Shown here: one piece after another, positions 9,316 to 19,043 of the stretch
Position numbering within the stretch: the first letter of the stretch is position 1
Layout of the letters: each line of letters starts with the position of its first letter
DNA from: an uncultured Alphaproteobacteria bacterium
GTDB lineage: Bacteria > Pseudomonadota > Alphaproteobacteria > Rhodobacterales > Rhodobacteraceae
Assembly: GCA_902596605.1 (NCBI GenBank)
Contig: CACJUU010000007.1
Span: 1-64,000 of the forward strand
Length of the DNA: 64,000 nt
Direction: 5' to 3'
The notes under the pieces: generated by a model
Database searches by the model: none
Told to the model about the DNA's origin: nothing
What the model saw: the letters and a program-made list of their open reading frames with translations, nothing else
Translations under genes and position numbers: made by a program

Positions 9316-10971
9316 CTAATCTCTCCAATGGTTTACTATAGGGATACGTCTTCCAAGAGAAAAGGGCCTTCTAGATATTTTAGGTCCTGGACAGGCTTGG
9401 TATCTTTTGTATTCGCTCAAGTAAAGAAGATTTTTAACGTTTACAACGGTCTTCTCTAAAAAGCCTTTTTCAATAACTTCCTTAACCGCTAGATCATCCT
9501 CTATAAGATACTCCAAAATAGTATCAAGCTCATCATAACTTGGAAGAGAATCTGTATCTTTTTGATCAAAGGCCAGCTCAGCAGAAGGCTCTTTTAATAA
9601 AATATTATCAGGAATGGGTTTTGCCACTTTAAAATCATCGTTTTTACCAACAATATTTCTCCATTTACTAAGTTTGTAAACTTTCGTTTTATATATATCT
9701 TTAAGAGGGTTGTAAGCTCCTGCCATATCGCCATAAATAGTTGAGTAACCCACCGCAATTTCTGACTTATTACCAGTAGACAAAAGTAAGTGCTTTTCTT
9801 TATTTGAAAACGCCATCAATAACACAGCTCTTAATCTGGATTGGATATTCTCCTCTGTGACATCTCTTTTCTTACCTTGGAACAACGGTGCTAAACGTTG
9901 ATCCACTTTGTCTATAATCTCTTGTATACCTATTGTCTCAAGCGTAATGCCAAGATTTTCAGACAGTTGTTTTGCATCATCTAAGGAGGCTCTCGAATTG
10001 AACTTTGAGGGCAAGGCCAAACAGACTACATTGTTAGCACCCAACGCATCCACTGCCATAACCGCCACAAGAGCACTATCAATTCCTCCTGACAAGCCAA
10101 TAACAACTTTTTGAAAATTTGACTTCAAAACATAATCTCTTAACCCAAGCACAACGGCTTTATAGTCTTGGCTTTCACCAGAACCAATTTCCGCTATTAA
10201 TTCAGGTAATGGAACCCAACCGCTTTTTCTATGCTCAAAGATAACTTGCTGTGTTTTTTCTAAAAACTGAGGAAACTGACAGACAATAGTACCTCTATTG
10301 TCATATACAAATGATCCACCATCAAATACTAAATCATCCTGGCCACCAACCAAATTTAAGTAAATAATAGGAAGGTTAGACTCCTCACATCGACTTTTAA
10401 TTATCTGCTGTCTTTCAGATAGCTTGTTGGATTCATATGGCGAACCGTTGGGAATAATTATTATATCGGCTCCCAACTCTTTCAGTTTGGAAATGATATC
10501 TGGATGCCACGCATCTTCGCATATAGGAAACCCAATCTTAAGTGTACCTAGATCTAAGAGTTCTAATTCATCTCCAGCGACGAAAAACCTTTTCTCATCA
10601 AAAACATCATAATTAGGTAAGTGCGATTTTTTGCTGACTATTTTTATAAATCCTTTATGTATAGATATAAATGCATTATAAATTTTTTTATCCAAGAGCC
10701 ATGGAGCTCCAATTAAAATTCTAACACCAAGGCTCTTTGTTTTCTCAGCAATTTGTTGAACCTGGATAGCGATATTTTCCAAAAAAGAATGTTTATTAAC
10801 GAGATCTAGAGGCTGGTATCCACTTAGAAACATTTCAGGAAAAACTATCAGATCTGATCCTTTTTTTTCTGCCTCATTAGCTTTGGTCAAGATATGTTGC
10901 GAATTAAAGTCTATTCCTCCAACGGTAGAGTTAGACTGGACTAAAGATATTTTAAGCTGATAAATACTCAT
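9316..10971 (-). CDS. nadE: Glutamine-dependent NAD+ synthetase
   Basis: Last step of NAD+ synthesis: amidation of deamido-NAD+ using glutamine. The N-terminal nitrilase-like glutaminase domain has its catalytic triad visible at Glu46 (VFPEMF), Lys115 (KKSHLPNYDVFDE) and Cys151 (PICEDAW); the C-terminal ATP-pyrophosphatase domain has SGGIDSA at about 294-300. Channelled ammonia passes between the domains. ATG 10971 (MSIYQLKISLVQSN) is preferred over a TTG at 11007 because it fits the family N-terminus. It is followed immediately by gltX on the same strand. Confidence 0.95.
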   Translation of the reverse strand: MSIYQLKISLVQSNSTVGGIDFNSQHILTKANEAEKKGSDLIVFPEMFLSGYQPLDLVNKHSFLENIAIQVQQIAEKTKSLGVRILIGAPWLLDKKIYNAFISIHKGFIKIVSKKSHLPNYDVFDEKRFFVAGDELELLDLGTLKIGFPICEDAWHPDIISKLKELGADIIIIPNGSPYESNKLSERQQIIKSRCEESNLPIIYLNLVGGQDDLVFDGGSFVYDNRGTIVCQFPQFLEKTQQVIFEHRKSGWVPLPELIAEIGSGESQDYKAVVLGLRDYVLKSNFQKVVIGLSGGIDSALVAVMAVDALGANNVVCLALPSKFNSRASLDDAKQLSENLGITLETIGIQEIIDKVDQRLAPLFQGKKRDVTEENIQSRLRAVLLMAFSNKEKHLLLSTGNKSEIAVGYSTIYGDMAGAYNPLKDIYKTKVYKLSKWRNIVGKNDDFKVAKPIPDNILLKEPSAELAFDQKDTDSLPSYDELDTILEYLIEDDLAVKEVIEKGFLEKTVVNVKNLLYLSEYKRYQACPGPKISRRPFSLGRRIPIVNHWRD

Positions 10972-11054
10972 CGCCAATGATCCAAAATAAATTTGCTGTT
11001 TTCCCAATTTTAGTTAAAATGACCTTCTAAGTCTATCTAGTTTTGATGATGTGA

Positions 11055-11073
11055 AAAAGTATTGAATACTTTT
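11055..11073. promoter_or_regulatory. Perfect 9-bp inverted repeat between nadE and the MORN gene
   Basis: AAAAGTATT, one central G, then AATACTTTT forms a perfect 19-bp palindrome in the gap between the divergent nadE and MORN-repeat genes, about 50 bp before the MORN start and 84 bp before nadE. With a one-base centre it is more likely a protein-binding site than an RNA hairpin. No regulator is nearby. A role as operator is inference; an AT-rich genome can produce such palindromes by chance. Confidence 0.35.
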
Positions 11074-11125
11074 CCTTCAATTTGAAATCGAAACGTCAGT
11101 AGCAAAAATGTACTCGGAGGTTCTA

Positions 11126-12550
11126 TTGAAAATTTATACTGAGAAGTTGTGGTCGCTCGTTGTGTTGATGTTTATTTTGCAAAATCCAGCTGCAGCTTTA
11201 GCTCAAGATCAGGTTAAACAATATGATGAAGGTAGCGTTTATGAGGGATCTTTTAAAAATGGGCTAAGAAATGGCTTAGGAAAGTATACTATGCCGGATG
11301 GTTTTACATATGAAGGAGAGTGGAAAGACGATCAGATTCAAGGAAAGGGAGTTGCAAGATATCCAACTGGTCAAATTTTTGAAGGCTTTTTCAAGCAAGG
11401 TGTACCCGACGGGGAAGGAACGATGACTTTTTCGGACGGAACAAAATATGAAGGAAGCTGGCTAGACGGTAAAATGGAGGGAGATGGTGTGCTATCTATG
11501 ACAGATGGATCCATATTTAAAGGAAAATTCTCTAATAATAATCGTGACGGTTATGGAGAGATGAATTATTCAGATGGTTCCATTTTCAAAGGTAATTGGA
11601 AACTTAATGAAAAACAGGGTAACGGGACATTAATTTATGCGGATAAATCTACTTATGAAGGAAATTGGGAAAAAGGTCTACAGCAAGGGTTCGGCAAACT
11701 AACTACAAAAGATGGAGTGGTTCTTGAGGGAGAATGGAAAAACGGAAAGATTAATGGAATTGGAAAACTTATCCAGTCAAATGGAGATAGATATGAAGGT
11801 AGCTTGGTAAATTGGAAGAGAAATGGAAAAGGAGTATCAATCTACACCACTGGGGAAAAGTATGATGGAAATTTCAAAGATGACCTGAGACATGGACAAG
11901 GAATTCTTACAGGTCAAGACGGCTTCAGATATGAAGGAAATTGGTCGCTCGGGAAGATGGATGGATTTGGTAAAATCACTTACTCTTCAGGGTCTGAGTA
12001 CGAGGGAAATTTTAAAAATAATCAACCAAATGGAATAGGAAAAATTTTCTTCAGTGATGGAGGTTCGTATGAAGGGTCATGGCTTAATGGGGTTATTGAA
12101 GGTAAGGGTACCGCTAAATATGCCAATGGATTAGTGTATGAAGGTGATTTTTCCCGTGGTAAAAATAACGGTTTTGGAATAATGACTTACTCAGATGGTT
12201 ACGTCTATAAGGGGTATTGGAAAAACGGAATTCAGGAAGGAGAAGGAGAAGAAATATTTCCAAACGGTACCGTTTATAAAGGCACGTTTAAAAATAATCA
12301 AAGACATGGAAAAGGAAGCATGGAAATGAAAGATGGCTTCTCATATAGTGGAGACTGGGTATCTGGAGAGATGAGTGGAAAAGGCATTGCCGTGTATGCT
12401 AACGGTGATAGATATGAGGGCTACTTTCTTAATGGTAAGAGAGAAGGAAAAGGTGTCATGAAGTTCCAAAATGGAAAGATAATTGACGCGATTTGGAAAG
12501 ATGGTAAAGAAATACAAAAAAATACAGGCAATTCAGTTGATAGAGACTAA
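11126..12550 (+). CDS. Exported MORN-repeat protein (18 repeats)
   Basis: A 474-residue protein with a signal peptide (MKIYTEKLWSLVVLMF, cleavage likely after ALA before QDQ) and then 18 consecutive 23-residue MORN repeats (YEGxWxxGxxxGxGxxxxxxG), without insertion or gap, from 11231 to 12472, plus a degenerate nineteenth. An upstream ATG at 11108 is in frame, but the TTG at 11126 has CGGAGG five bases before it and gives a clean signal sequence, so I chose it. MORN repeats form extended beta-hairpin arrays that bind proteins or lipids; bacterial exported ones are poorly characterised. The next gene on the same strand is mreB (76 bp from this stop), so a link to envelope shape is possible but unproven. 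See the finding on the 9+9 organisation. Confidence 0.9.
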   Translation: MKIYTEKLWSLVVLMFILQNPAAALAQDQVKQYDEGSVYEGSFKNGLRNGLGKYTMPDGFTYEGEWKDDQIQGKGVARYPTGQIFEGFFKQGVPDGEGTMTFSDGTKYEGSWLDGKMEGDGVLSMTDGSIFKGKFSNNNRDGYGEMNYSDGSIFKGNWKLNEKQGNGTLIYADKSTYEGNWEKGLQQGFGKLTTKDGVVLEGEWKNGKINGIGKLIQSNGDRYEGSLVNWKRNGKGVSIYTTGEKYDGNFKDDLRHGQGILTGQDGFRYEGNWSLGKMDGFGKITYSSGSEYEGNFKNNQPNGIGKIFFSDGGSYEGSWLNGVIEGKGTAKYANGLVYEGDFSRGKNNGFGIMTYSDGYVYKGYWKNGIQEGEGEEIFPNGTVYKGTFKNNQRHGKGSMEMKDGFSYSGDWVSGEMSGKGIAVYANGDRYEGYFLNGKREGKGVMKFQNGKIIDAIWKDGKEIQKNTGNSVDRD

Positions 12551-12617
12551 TTATCAAATGTTTAATTTGAAAGTTGATTAATTTTGATAAATTAATATAA
12601 GTGATAAAAAATTATAG

Positions 12618-13667
<1,050 letters not shown>

Positions 13668-13687
13668 AAGCTTTTTTATTTAGGAAA

Positions 13688-14548
13688 ATGGCTAATAAGT
13701 CTAAACCCCATAGATCTAAGTCATGGAGCATACCAGTTACAACGTTCATATTTGTATGCCTCATTCTTATTTTTATTTTGTGGCGAGTAGATAATACTAG
13801 GACAGAGTTAATAAGAACAAAAATTATCGATTTTGTTTCCCCCCTAACAATACCTCTAAACTACCCGATTAAAGTGGTTGGGGACTTAATCAAGTATTTT
13901 GAAATTTACTCATCACTATTAGAAGAGAATAAAGAACTTAAGAGAGATCTGCAGAATATGACTGGTTGGAAAGAAAAAGCCTTACAGCTGGAACAAAAAA
14001 ATGCGCAGCTCAGAGCGTTAAATAATGTAAAGCTGAGTGAAGATCTCATATGGGTAACAGGAGAAATGATGGCTGACAGTGGTAGTCCCTTTTATCAATC
14101 GGGGGTTATAAATATTGGATCGAAGGATGGGATAAAAAATGGCTCTGCGGCAGTAGACGGGCTTGGGCTTGTTGGTAGAATTTCTGGGGTTGGTCAGAAG
14201 GTCGCTAGAGTATTATTTTTAACAGACATTTCATCTGCAATACCCATAAAAATAAAGCGAAGCAACCAAAAAGGTCTTATGATTGGAGATAACAGTCCAT
14301 GGCCTCTGTTAGAGTTTGTTGAGGAAAAGGGTCTTATTAATATTGGGGATAGGGTATTCACGTCAGGTGATGGCAATGTTTTCCCATCTGATATTCTTAT
14401 AGGAACTATCTTGATTGATAATAAAAAAAAGTTGAGAGTAAAGCCAGTTGCTAATTTTGAGTCTTTGGAATTTCTACGAATTTTAAATACAAAGAAAATA
14501 GTTGTGGACTGGACAGAAACCGACTTGGTAGGAATGGAGAATTTTTAG
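13688..14548 (+). CDS. mreC: Rod shape-determining protein MreC
   Basis: Bitopic inner-membrane protein of the elongasome that activates PBP2 from the periplasm. It has a basic N-terminus (MANKSKPHRSKSW), one membrane segment (about residues 15-35), a coiled-coil region (LLEENKELKRDLQNMTGWKEKALQLEQKNAQLRAL) and a C-terminal beta domain with the family pattern SGVINIGSKDGIKNGSAAVDGLGLVGRI and TSGDGNVFPSDILIGT. Its 286 residues are normal. It starts 20 bp after mreB. Confidence 0.94.
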   Translation: MANKSKPHRSKSWSIPVTTFIFVCLILIFILWRVDNTRTELIRTKIIDFVSPLTIPLNYPIKVVGDLIKYFEIYSSLLEENKELKRDLQNMTGWKEKALQLEQKNAQLRALNNVKLSEDLIWVTGEMMADSGSPFYQSGVINIGSKDGIKNGSAAVDGLGLVGRISGVGQKVARVLFLTDISSAIPIKIKRSNQKGLMIGDNSPWPLLEFVEEKGLINIGDRVFTSGDGNVFPSDILIGTILIDNKKKLRVKPVANFESLEFLRILNTKKIVVDWTETDLVGMENF

Positions 14549-14557
14549 TCTAAGAAA

Positions 14558-15058
14558 ATGAATTTTTATCAATCGAATCTTTTAACAAATATCATTGTTT
14601 TTACTTTAGGACTCTTCTTTATTATTTCCCCTACCGCGTTAACAAGTACGGGTTTGAACAATACAAACTCATTTTACCCAGATCTTTTTTTATGTTTAAT
14701 CTTTGCTACTGCCCTAAATAGACCAAAGATAATAAACTTATATGCTATTTTGACACTATTGCTATTTTCAGATGTTCTACATATGAAGCCTATCGGACTA
14801 TTTACAATACTCATGTTTACAAGTGTTGTAGTAATAAGACGCTATAAAGAACAAATAGAGCAGTCACCATTCTACATACATTATTTGATATTTTTAATCT
14901 TGCTCTCTTGTGTTCAAACACTCAATCTTTTCCTACACCACTTACTATTTCTACCAAAACTTAGCTTCCTTACAATTGTTAATCAGACAATTTTTACTTT
15001 AATTTGCTATCCCTTATTTGATATACCTTATAAATTAATAAGAACGAAAAAAAGATAA
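14558..15058 (+). CDS. mreD: Rod shape-determining protein MreD
   Basis: A 166-residue integral membrane protein with about five or six hydrophobic segments, in the usual place between mreC and mrdA. Sequence conservation in MreD is low, so the call rests largely on position, size and topology; the pattern FYPDLFLCLIFATALNRPKIIN and LFSDVLHMKPIGL fits the family (rod-shape MreD proteins have PDxxL and a DxL/xxPxG block). Its stop overlaps the mrdA start (TAATG), indicating translational coupling. Confidence 0.88.
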   Translation: MNFYQSNLLTNIIVFTLGLFFIISPTALTSTGLNNTNSFYPDLFLCLIFATALNRPKIINLYAILTLLLFSDVLHMKPIGLFTILMFTSVVVIRRYKEQIEQSPFYIHYLIFLILLSCVQTLNLFLHHLLFLPKLSFLTIVNQTIFTLICYPLFDIPYKLIRTKKR

Positions 15059-16986
15059 TGTCGAGATTTAAAGACAACACCTTAAAATCAAGGCTGATCA
15101 AGCGAGTGCATAGAAGGATAGTGCTTGCCGGATTATTAAAAGCAAGTGCGGTGGCACTTTTGGGATGGAATATCAGAAAACTACAAATTGAAGACTCTGA
15201 GGATTACAAGCTACTAGCAGATGCAAACAGAGTTAATCTAAGACTTATTCCCCCTTCAAGAGGGCTTATTTTTGATAGATTAGGTACGCCGATTGCATTA
15301 AATGAACAAAATTACAAGGTAGTTTTCATTAGAGAACAAGCTCGTGAACCTGGGAAAGTATTAAAGAGACTTGCCAACATCATAGATTTAGAGCAAAAGC
15401 GTCAAGAGAAAATTATGCAAGATATGAAAAAAAGAAGCGCTTTTATACCAATAACCGTCGCCGAAAACCTTACATGGGAAGATTTTGCAAAGATATCAGT
15501 AAATTTACCAAGCCTACCAGGGATAATTCCAGAGGTAGGGTTAACCCGCCACTACCAGGAATACGAGTCTTACGCGCATATTGTAGGTTATGTTGGGCCG
15601 ATATCTGATAAAGATCTCGAATCTGAAAAACCAATTGACCCAGTTCTTCAAATCCCAAAGTTTCAAATAGGGAAAGTAGGGGTAGAAAAAAAACTAGAGA
15701 AACATTTACGAGGAAGAGCGGGGGTCAGTAAAGTTGAGGTTAACGCCTCGGGACGAGTAATGAGAGAACTAAATAGAACTCAAGGTAAATCTGGAGAAAA
15801 CATACACCTGACTATAGCAACCAATCTTCAGAAGTTTGCATCAGAAAGATTAAAGGGAATGAGCGCTTCATCGGTTCTTATTGATATTAAAAATGGAGAT
15901 ATATTATCACTAGTATCAACACCAAGCTATAATCCAAATAACTTTGTATTAGGAATATCGCAATCTGATTGGAACGCTTTACTGAATGACGAGCGAAAAC
16001 CTTTACTGAACAAAGCTACTTCTGGAGCATATCCCCCAGGCTCAACATTTAAAATGGTAGTAGCTGCAGCAGCACTTGAATTAGGGCTGATAGGATTAAA
16101 TGATAAAATTTTTTGTGCCGGTTTCTATGAGTTAGGAAGCAGAAAATTTCACTGCTGGCTAAAGGGAGGACATGGGAAACTAAATCTTCAAGAAGCTATT
16201 CAGAAGTCATGCGACGTCTATTTTTATGAGCTTGCTCGTAAAGTTGGAGTTAGAAGAATCGGGGACATGGCTAGACGGCTAGGTCTTGGTCAAGCATACA
16301 ATCTACCATTGACCGGTTTAAGTAAGGGTTTCGTACCCACAAAAAAATGGAAAAAGGAAAGATTTGGCACCAGCTGGCTTGTAGGAGACACTCTCAATGT
16401 GGGCATCGGACAAGGATTTAGCTTAGCAACACCTTTACAGTTAGCTGTTATGACTGCCAGACTGGCATCTGGGAAAAAGATAACCCCAAACATTATTAAA
16501 AATTCTAATAATAATCCAGATAACCCCAAAGCTCTTTCGATAAAAGAAAATACTTTGGTAGCTATTAGAAAGGGAATGTTTGACGTTTTAAATGAAAAAG
16601 ACGGTACAGCATTCAACTTTAGAACTACTGATCAGAATTTCTTAATTGCGGGTAAGACAGGTACATCTCAAGTGAGGAGAATAACGCGAGAGGAGCGAGA
16701 GGAAGGCGTGATCAAAAATGAAGATTTGCCATGGAAAATGAGAGATCATGCTTTGTTCACATGTTTTGCTCCATATGAAAATCCTAGATATGCTCTTAGC
16801 GTAGTAGTTGAGCATGGAGGGAGTGGTTCCAAGATAGCTGCTCCAATTGCACGGGATATAATGCTTTTTCAACTACATGGAGGTATTCCCCCTATCACTG
16901 CTTATCCAGAAAAGCAACAATTTGAGGTACGAAATAAGCTTATGGATATTGAAAAAAAAATAAATTCTAGAATTAACATAAATTAA
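15058..16986 (+). CDS. mrdA: Penicillin-binding protein 2 (elongation transpeptidase)
   Basis: Class B penicillin-binding protein that crosslinks peptidoglycan during lateral growth, working with RodA. One N-terminal membrane anchor (about 22-38) is followed by the pedestal domain (IPPSRGLIFDRLGTPIALN) and the transpeptidase domain with STFK (329-332), SCD (384-386) and KTG (533-535). Its 642 residues are normal for PBP2. It overlaps mreD by one base and precedes rodA by 10 bp. Confidence 0.96.
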   Translation: MSRFKDNTLKSRLIKRVHRRIVLAGLLKASAVALLGWNIRKLQIEDSEDYKLLADANRVNLRLIPPSRGLIFDRLGTPIALNEQNYKVVFIREQAREPGKVLKRLANIIDLEQKRQEKIMQDMKKRSAFIPITVAENLTWEDFAKISVNLPSLPGIIPEVGLTRHYQEYESYAHIVGYVGPISDKDLESEKPIDPVLQIPKFQIGKVGVEKKLEKHLRGRAGVSKVEVNASGRVMRELNRTQGKSGENIHLTIATNLQKFASERLKGMSASSVLIDIKNGDILSLVSTPSYNPNNFVLGISQSDWNALLNDERKPLLNKATSGAYPPGSTFKMVVAAAALELGLIGLNDKIFCAGFYELGSRKFHCWLKGGHGKLNLQEAIQKSCDVYFYELARKVGVRRIGDMARRLGLGQAYNLPLTGLSKGFVPTKKWKKERFGTSWLVGDTLNVGIGQGFSLATPLQLAVMTARLASGKKITPNIIKNSNNNPDNPKALSIKENTLVAIRKGMFDVLNEKDGTAFNFRTTDQNFLIAGKTGTSQVRRITREEREEGVIKNEDLPWKMRDHALFTCFAPYENPRYALSVVVEHGGSGSKIAAPIARDIMLFQLHGGIPPITAYPEKQQFEVRNKLMDIEKKINSRININ

Positions 16987-16996
16987 AATATTTAAG

Positions 16997-18109
16997 ATGA
17001 ACCCCTTCATAAAGATGATTTACATAAATTGGCCACTACAGATCCTAATTCTGGCAACGGCCTTGTTTGGTTTTTTAATGCTATATTCTGTTAGTGGTGG
17101 GAGTTGGGAGCCTTGGACTAAACCCCAAATAAATAGGTTTTTTATAAGCTTCATATTAATCTTTGTAATGTCAGCAATCAGTATTTCCTTTTGGCAGAAG
17201 ATATCTCCTTTTTGCTATATACTAGGTTTAGCATTATTAATTGCTGTGTATTTCTATGGTGATACGGGAATGGGTGCAAAAAGGTGGTTGGATTTAAGAA
17301 TAATAAAATTACAGCCATCGGAAGCGTTTAAAATTTCGATGGTAATGGTCCTTGCTTATTATTATCATAAGCTTCCTGTTAATAAGGTATCACATCCGTT
17401 TTATGTTTTAGTTCCACTTTTATTAATAATAATTCCTGCATTTATAGTTTTTCGACAGCCAGACCTTGGCACAGCATTGGTTATTATTATGATAGGTATT
17501 TTTGTAATGTTTATTGCTGGGGTACATTTTGGATATTTTTTATTTGGAGGATTTAGCTTCTTTACTCTACTTTTTATCCTATTTCAGAGTAGAGGTACAG
17601 AATGGCAGCTACTTAAGGATTATCACTTTAGAAGAATAGATACGTTTCTAGACCCATCAGCTGATCCTTTAGGAGCAGGTTATCACATTACACAATCAAA
17701 AATTGCCTTAGGTTCAGGGGGCCTTTTTGGACGTGGCTATATGCAAGGCTCACAGAGCCAGCTTAATTTCTTACCTGAGAAACATACCGATTTTATATTT
17801 ACTACTCTTGCAGAGGAGTTTGGATTTTTTGGTACAATTGGTCTTCTTATCATATATAGCCTTATTGTTGCTTTTTGTATTTTTTCAGCACTAGCAACTA
17901 CGGATAAGTACTCTCGATTATTGATAACAGGTCTTTGCATGACTTTTTTTACTTATTTCTCTATAAATATTGCAATGGTTATGGGGTTATTGCCAATTGT
18001 AGGCATCCCATTACCGCTTGTTTCCTATGGAGGATCTTCAATGATTGTAATCATGTTAAGCTTTGGGCTAATTCAAAGCGCGCACGTACATAAAAATATT
18101 GGCTTTTGA
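16997..18109 (+). CDS. rodA: Peptidoglycan glycosyltransferase RodA
   Basis: SEDS-family multipass membrane enzyme that polymerises lipid II into glycan strands as partner of PBP2. Motifs: GAKRWLDLRIIKLQPSE, RQPDLGTAL, HFRRIDTFLDPSADP, the LPEKHTDFIFTTLAEEFGF block, and the C-terminal PLPLVSYGGSSM. About ten membrane segments in 370 residues. It is the last shape gene of the operon; the following dehydrogenase overlaps its end by 11 bp. Confidence 0.96.
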   Translation: MNPFIKMIYINWPLQILILATALFGFLMLYSVSGGSWEPWTKPQINRFFISFILIFVMSAISISFWQKISPFCYILGLALLIAVYFYGDTGMGAKRWLDLRIIKLQPSEAFKISMVMVLAYYYHKLPVNKVSHPFYVLVPLLLIIIPAFIVFRQPDLGTALVIIMIGIFVMFIAGVHFGYFLFGGFSFFTLLFILFQSRGTEWQLLKDYHFRRIDTFLDPSADPLGAGYHITQSKIALGSGGLFGRGYMQGSQSQLNFLPEKHTDFIFTTLAEEFGFFGTIGLLIIYSLIVAFCIFSALATTDKYSRLLITGLCMTFFTYFSINIAMVMGLLPIVGIPLPLVSYGGSSMIVIMLSFGLIQSAHVHKNIGF

Positions 18110-19043
18110 TTTGAATATTTTCATTTCAACTGGATCTAAAACAACAGAATACAAGAAAGCTCTTTTAGAAGAAATCGAAGCCCAATCTTTGAGCTATAAT
18201 ATAATAGAAGACATATCCAGAAGTAGTGAGATTAATGCAGTAATATATGCTGATGACAGTGACATCTCCGATTTTTCCATTTTCCCAGAGGATACCGTAA
18301 TATTCTCTATATTTGCAGGTGTTGAAAAAACGCTTTTAAACAAAACAATCCAGCAACCATTGGTGAGATTAATTGATATAGAAATGACCGAATGCATGGC
18401 CGAATGGTGCACCGCACATGTGTTAAGGTATCATCTCGACCTTGATGAATTTATTAAGCCAGCAACAAAAGAATGGAAAGCTCACGACAAAGAAAGGCTT
18501 CTTGCAAATCAAATTGACATAGGGATCTTAGGCCTTGGCACTCTGGGATCAGCCACTGCAGAAAAACTTAAGAAACTTGATTTCAACGTAACAGGTTGGT
18601 CTGCAACAGAAAAAAAAATTAAGGGAGTACGATCATTAATAGGACCAGAAGGTTTGACAAAAATACTGTCCACTTCCGATTACTTAATACTACTACTACC
18701 ACTCACAGAGAAAACAAAAACCATTATCAACTCAGCTTCGCTTAAGATAGTTAAGACTGGAGCAATTTTGATTAATGCTGGAAGAGGAGGATTAATTGAA
18801 GACAATGATCTTCTAAAAGCACTTGATAGTGGGAAGCTTTCTGGGTGTACATTAGACGTCTTTAACCAAGAGCCTTTACCACCAGAACACCCCTTCTGGT
18901 CTCATGATAAAGTGACTGTTACACCTCATATATCCGCTCCAACTCGATTGAGAAGTTCTATTAAATCTATTCTGATAAATGTCGACAGAATAAAAAAAGG
19001 TCTGAAGCCCTTAGGTTTGGTAGAAAAAGAGAGGTTCTATTAA
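18099..19043 (+). CDS. D-2-hydroxyacid dehydrogenase, GhrA-like (glyoxylate/hydroxypyruvate reductase)
   Basis: NAD(P)-dependent D-2-hydroxyacid dehydrogenase. The Rossmann motif is IGILGLGTLGSATAEKL; downstream are INAGRGGLIEDNDLL (catalytic Arg region), LDVFNQEPLPPEHPFW (Glu) and VTPHISAPT (catalytic His). The latter matches the GhrA subgroup, which reduces glyoxylate and hydroxypyruvate; substrate is not certain from sequence. The TTG start lies inside the end of rodA, so the gene is probably carried on the shape operon mRNA; a second TTG at 18111 could also serve. Its stop overlaps that of the convergent Mrp operon by 4 bp. Confidence 0.88.
   Translation: MAFDLNIFISTGSKTTEYKKALLEEIEAQSLSYNIIEDISRSSEINAVIYADDSDISDFSIFPEDTVIFSIFAGVEKTLLNKTIQQPLVRLIDIEMTECMAEWCTAHVLRYHLDLDEFIKPATKEWKAHDKERLLANQIDIGILGLGTLGSATAEKLKKLDFNVTGWSATEKKIKGVRSLIGPEGLTKILSTSDYLILLLPLTEKTKTIINSASLKIVKTGAILINAGRGGLIEDNDLLKALDSGKLSGCTLDVFNQEPLPPEHPFWSHDKVTVTPHISAPTRLRSSIKSILINVDRIKKGLKPLGLVEKERFY

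Noticed and set aside
12551-12590. TTATCAA/TTGATAA inverted repeat after the MORN gene as a terminator
   Set aside because: AT-only 7-bp stem with a 26-base loop and no T-run; too weak.
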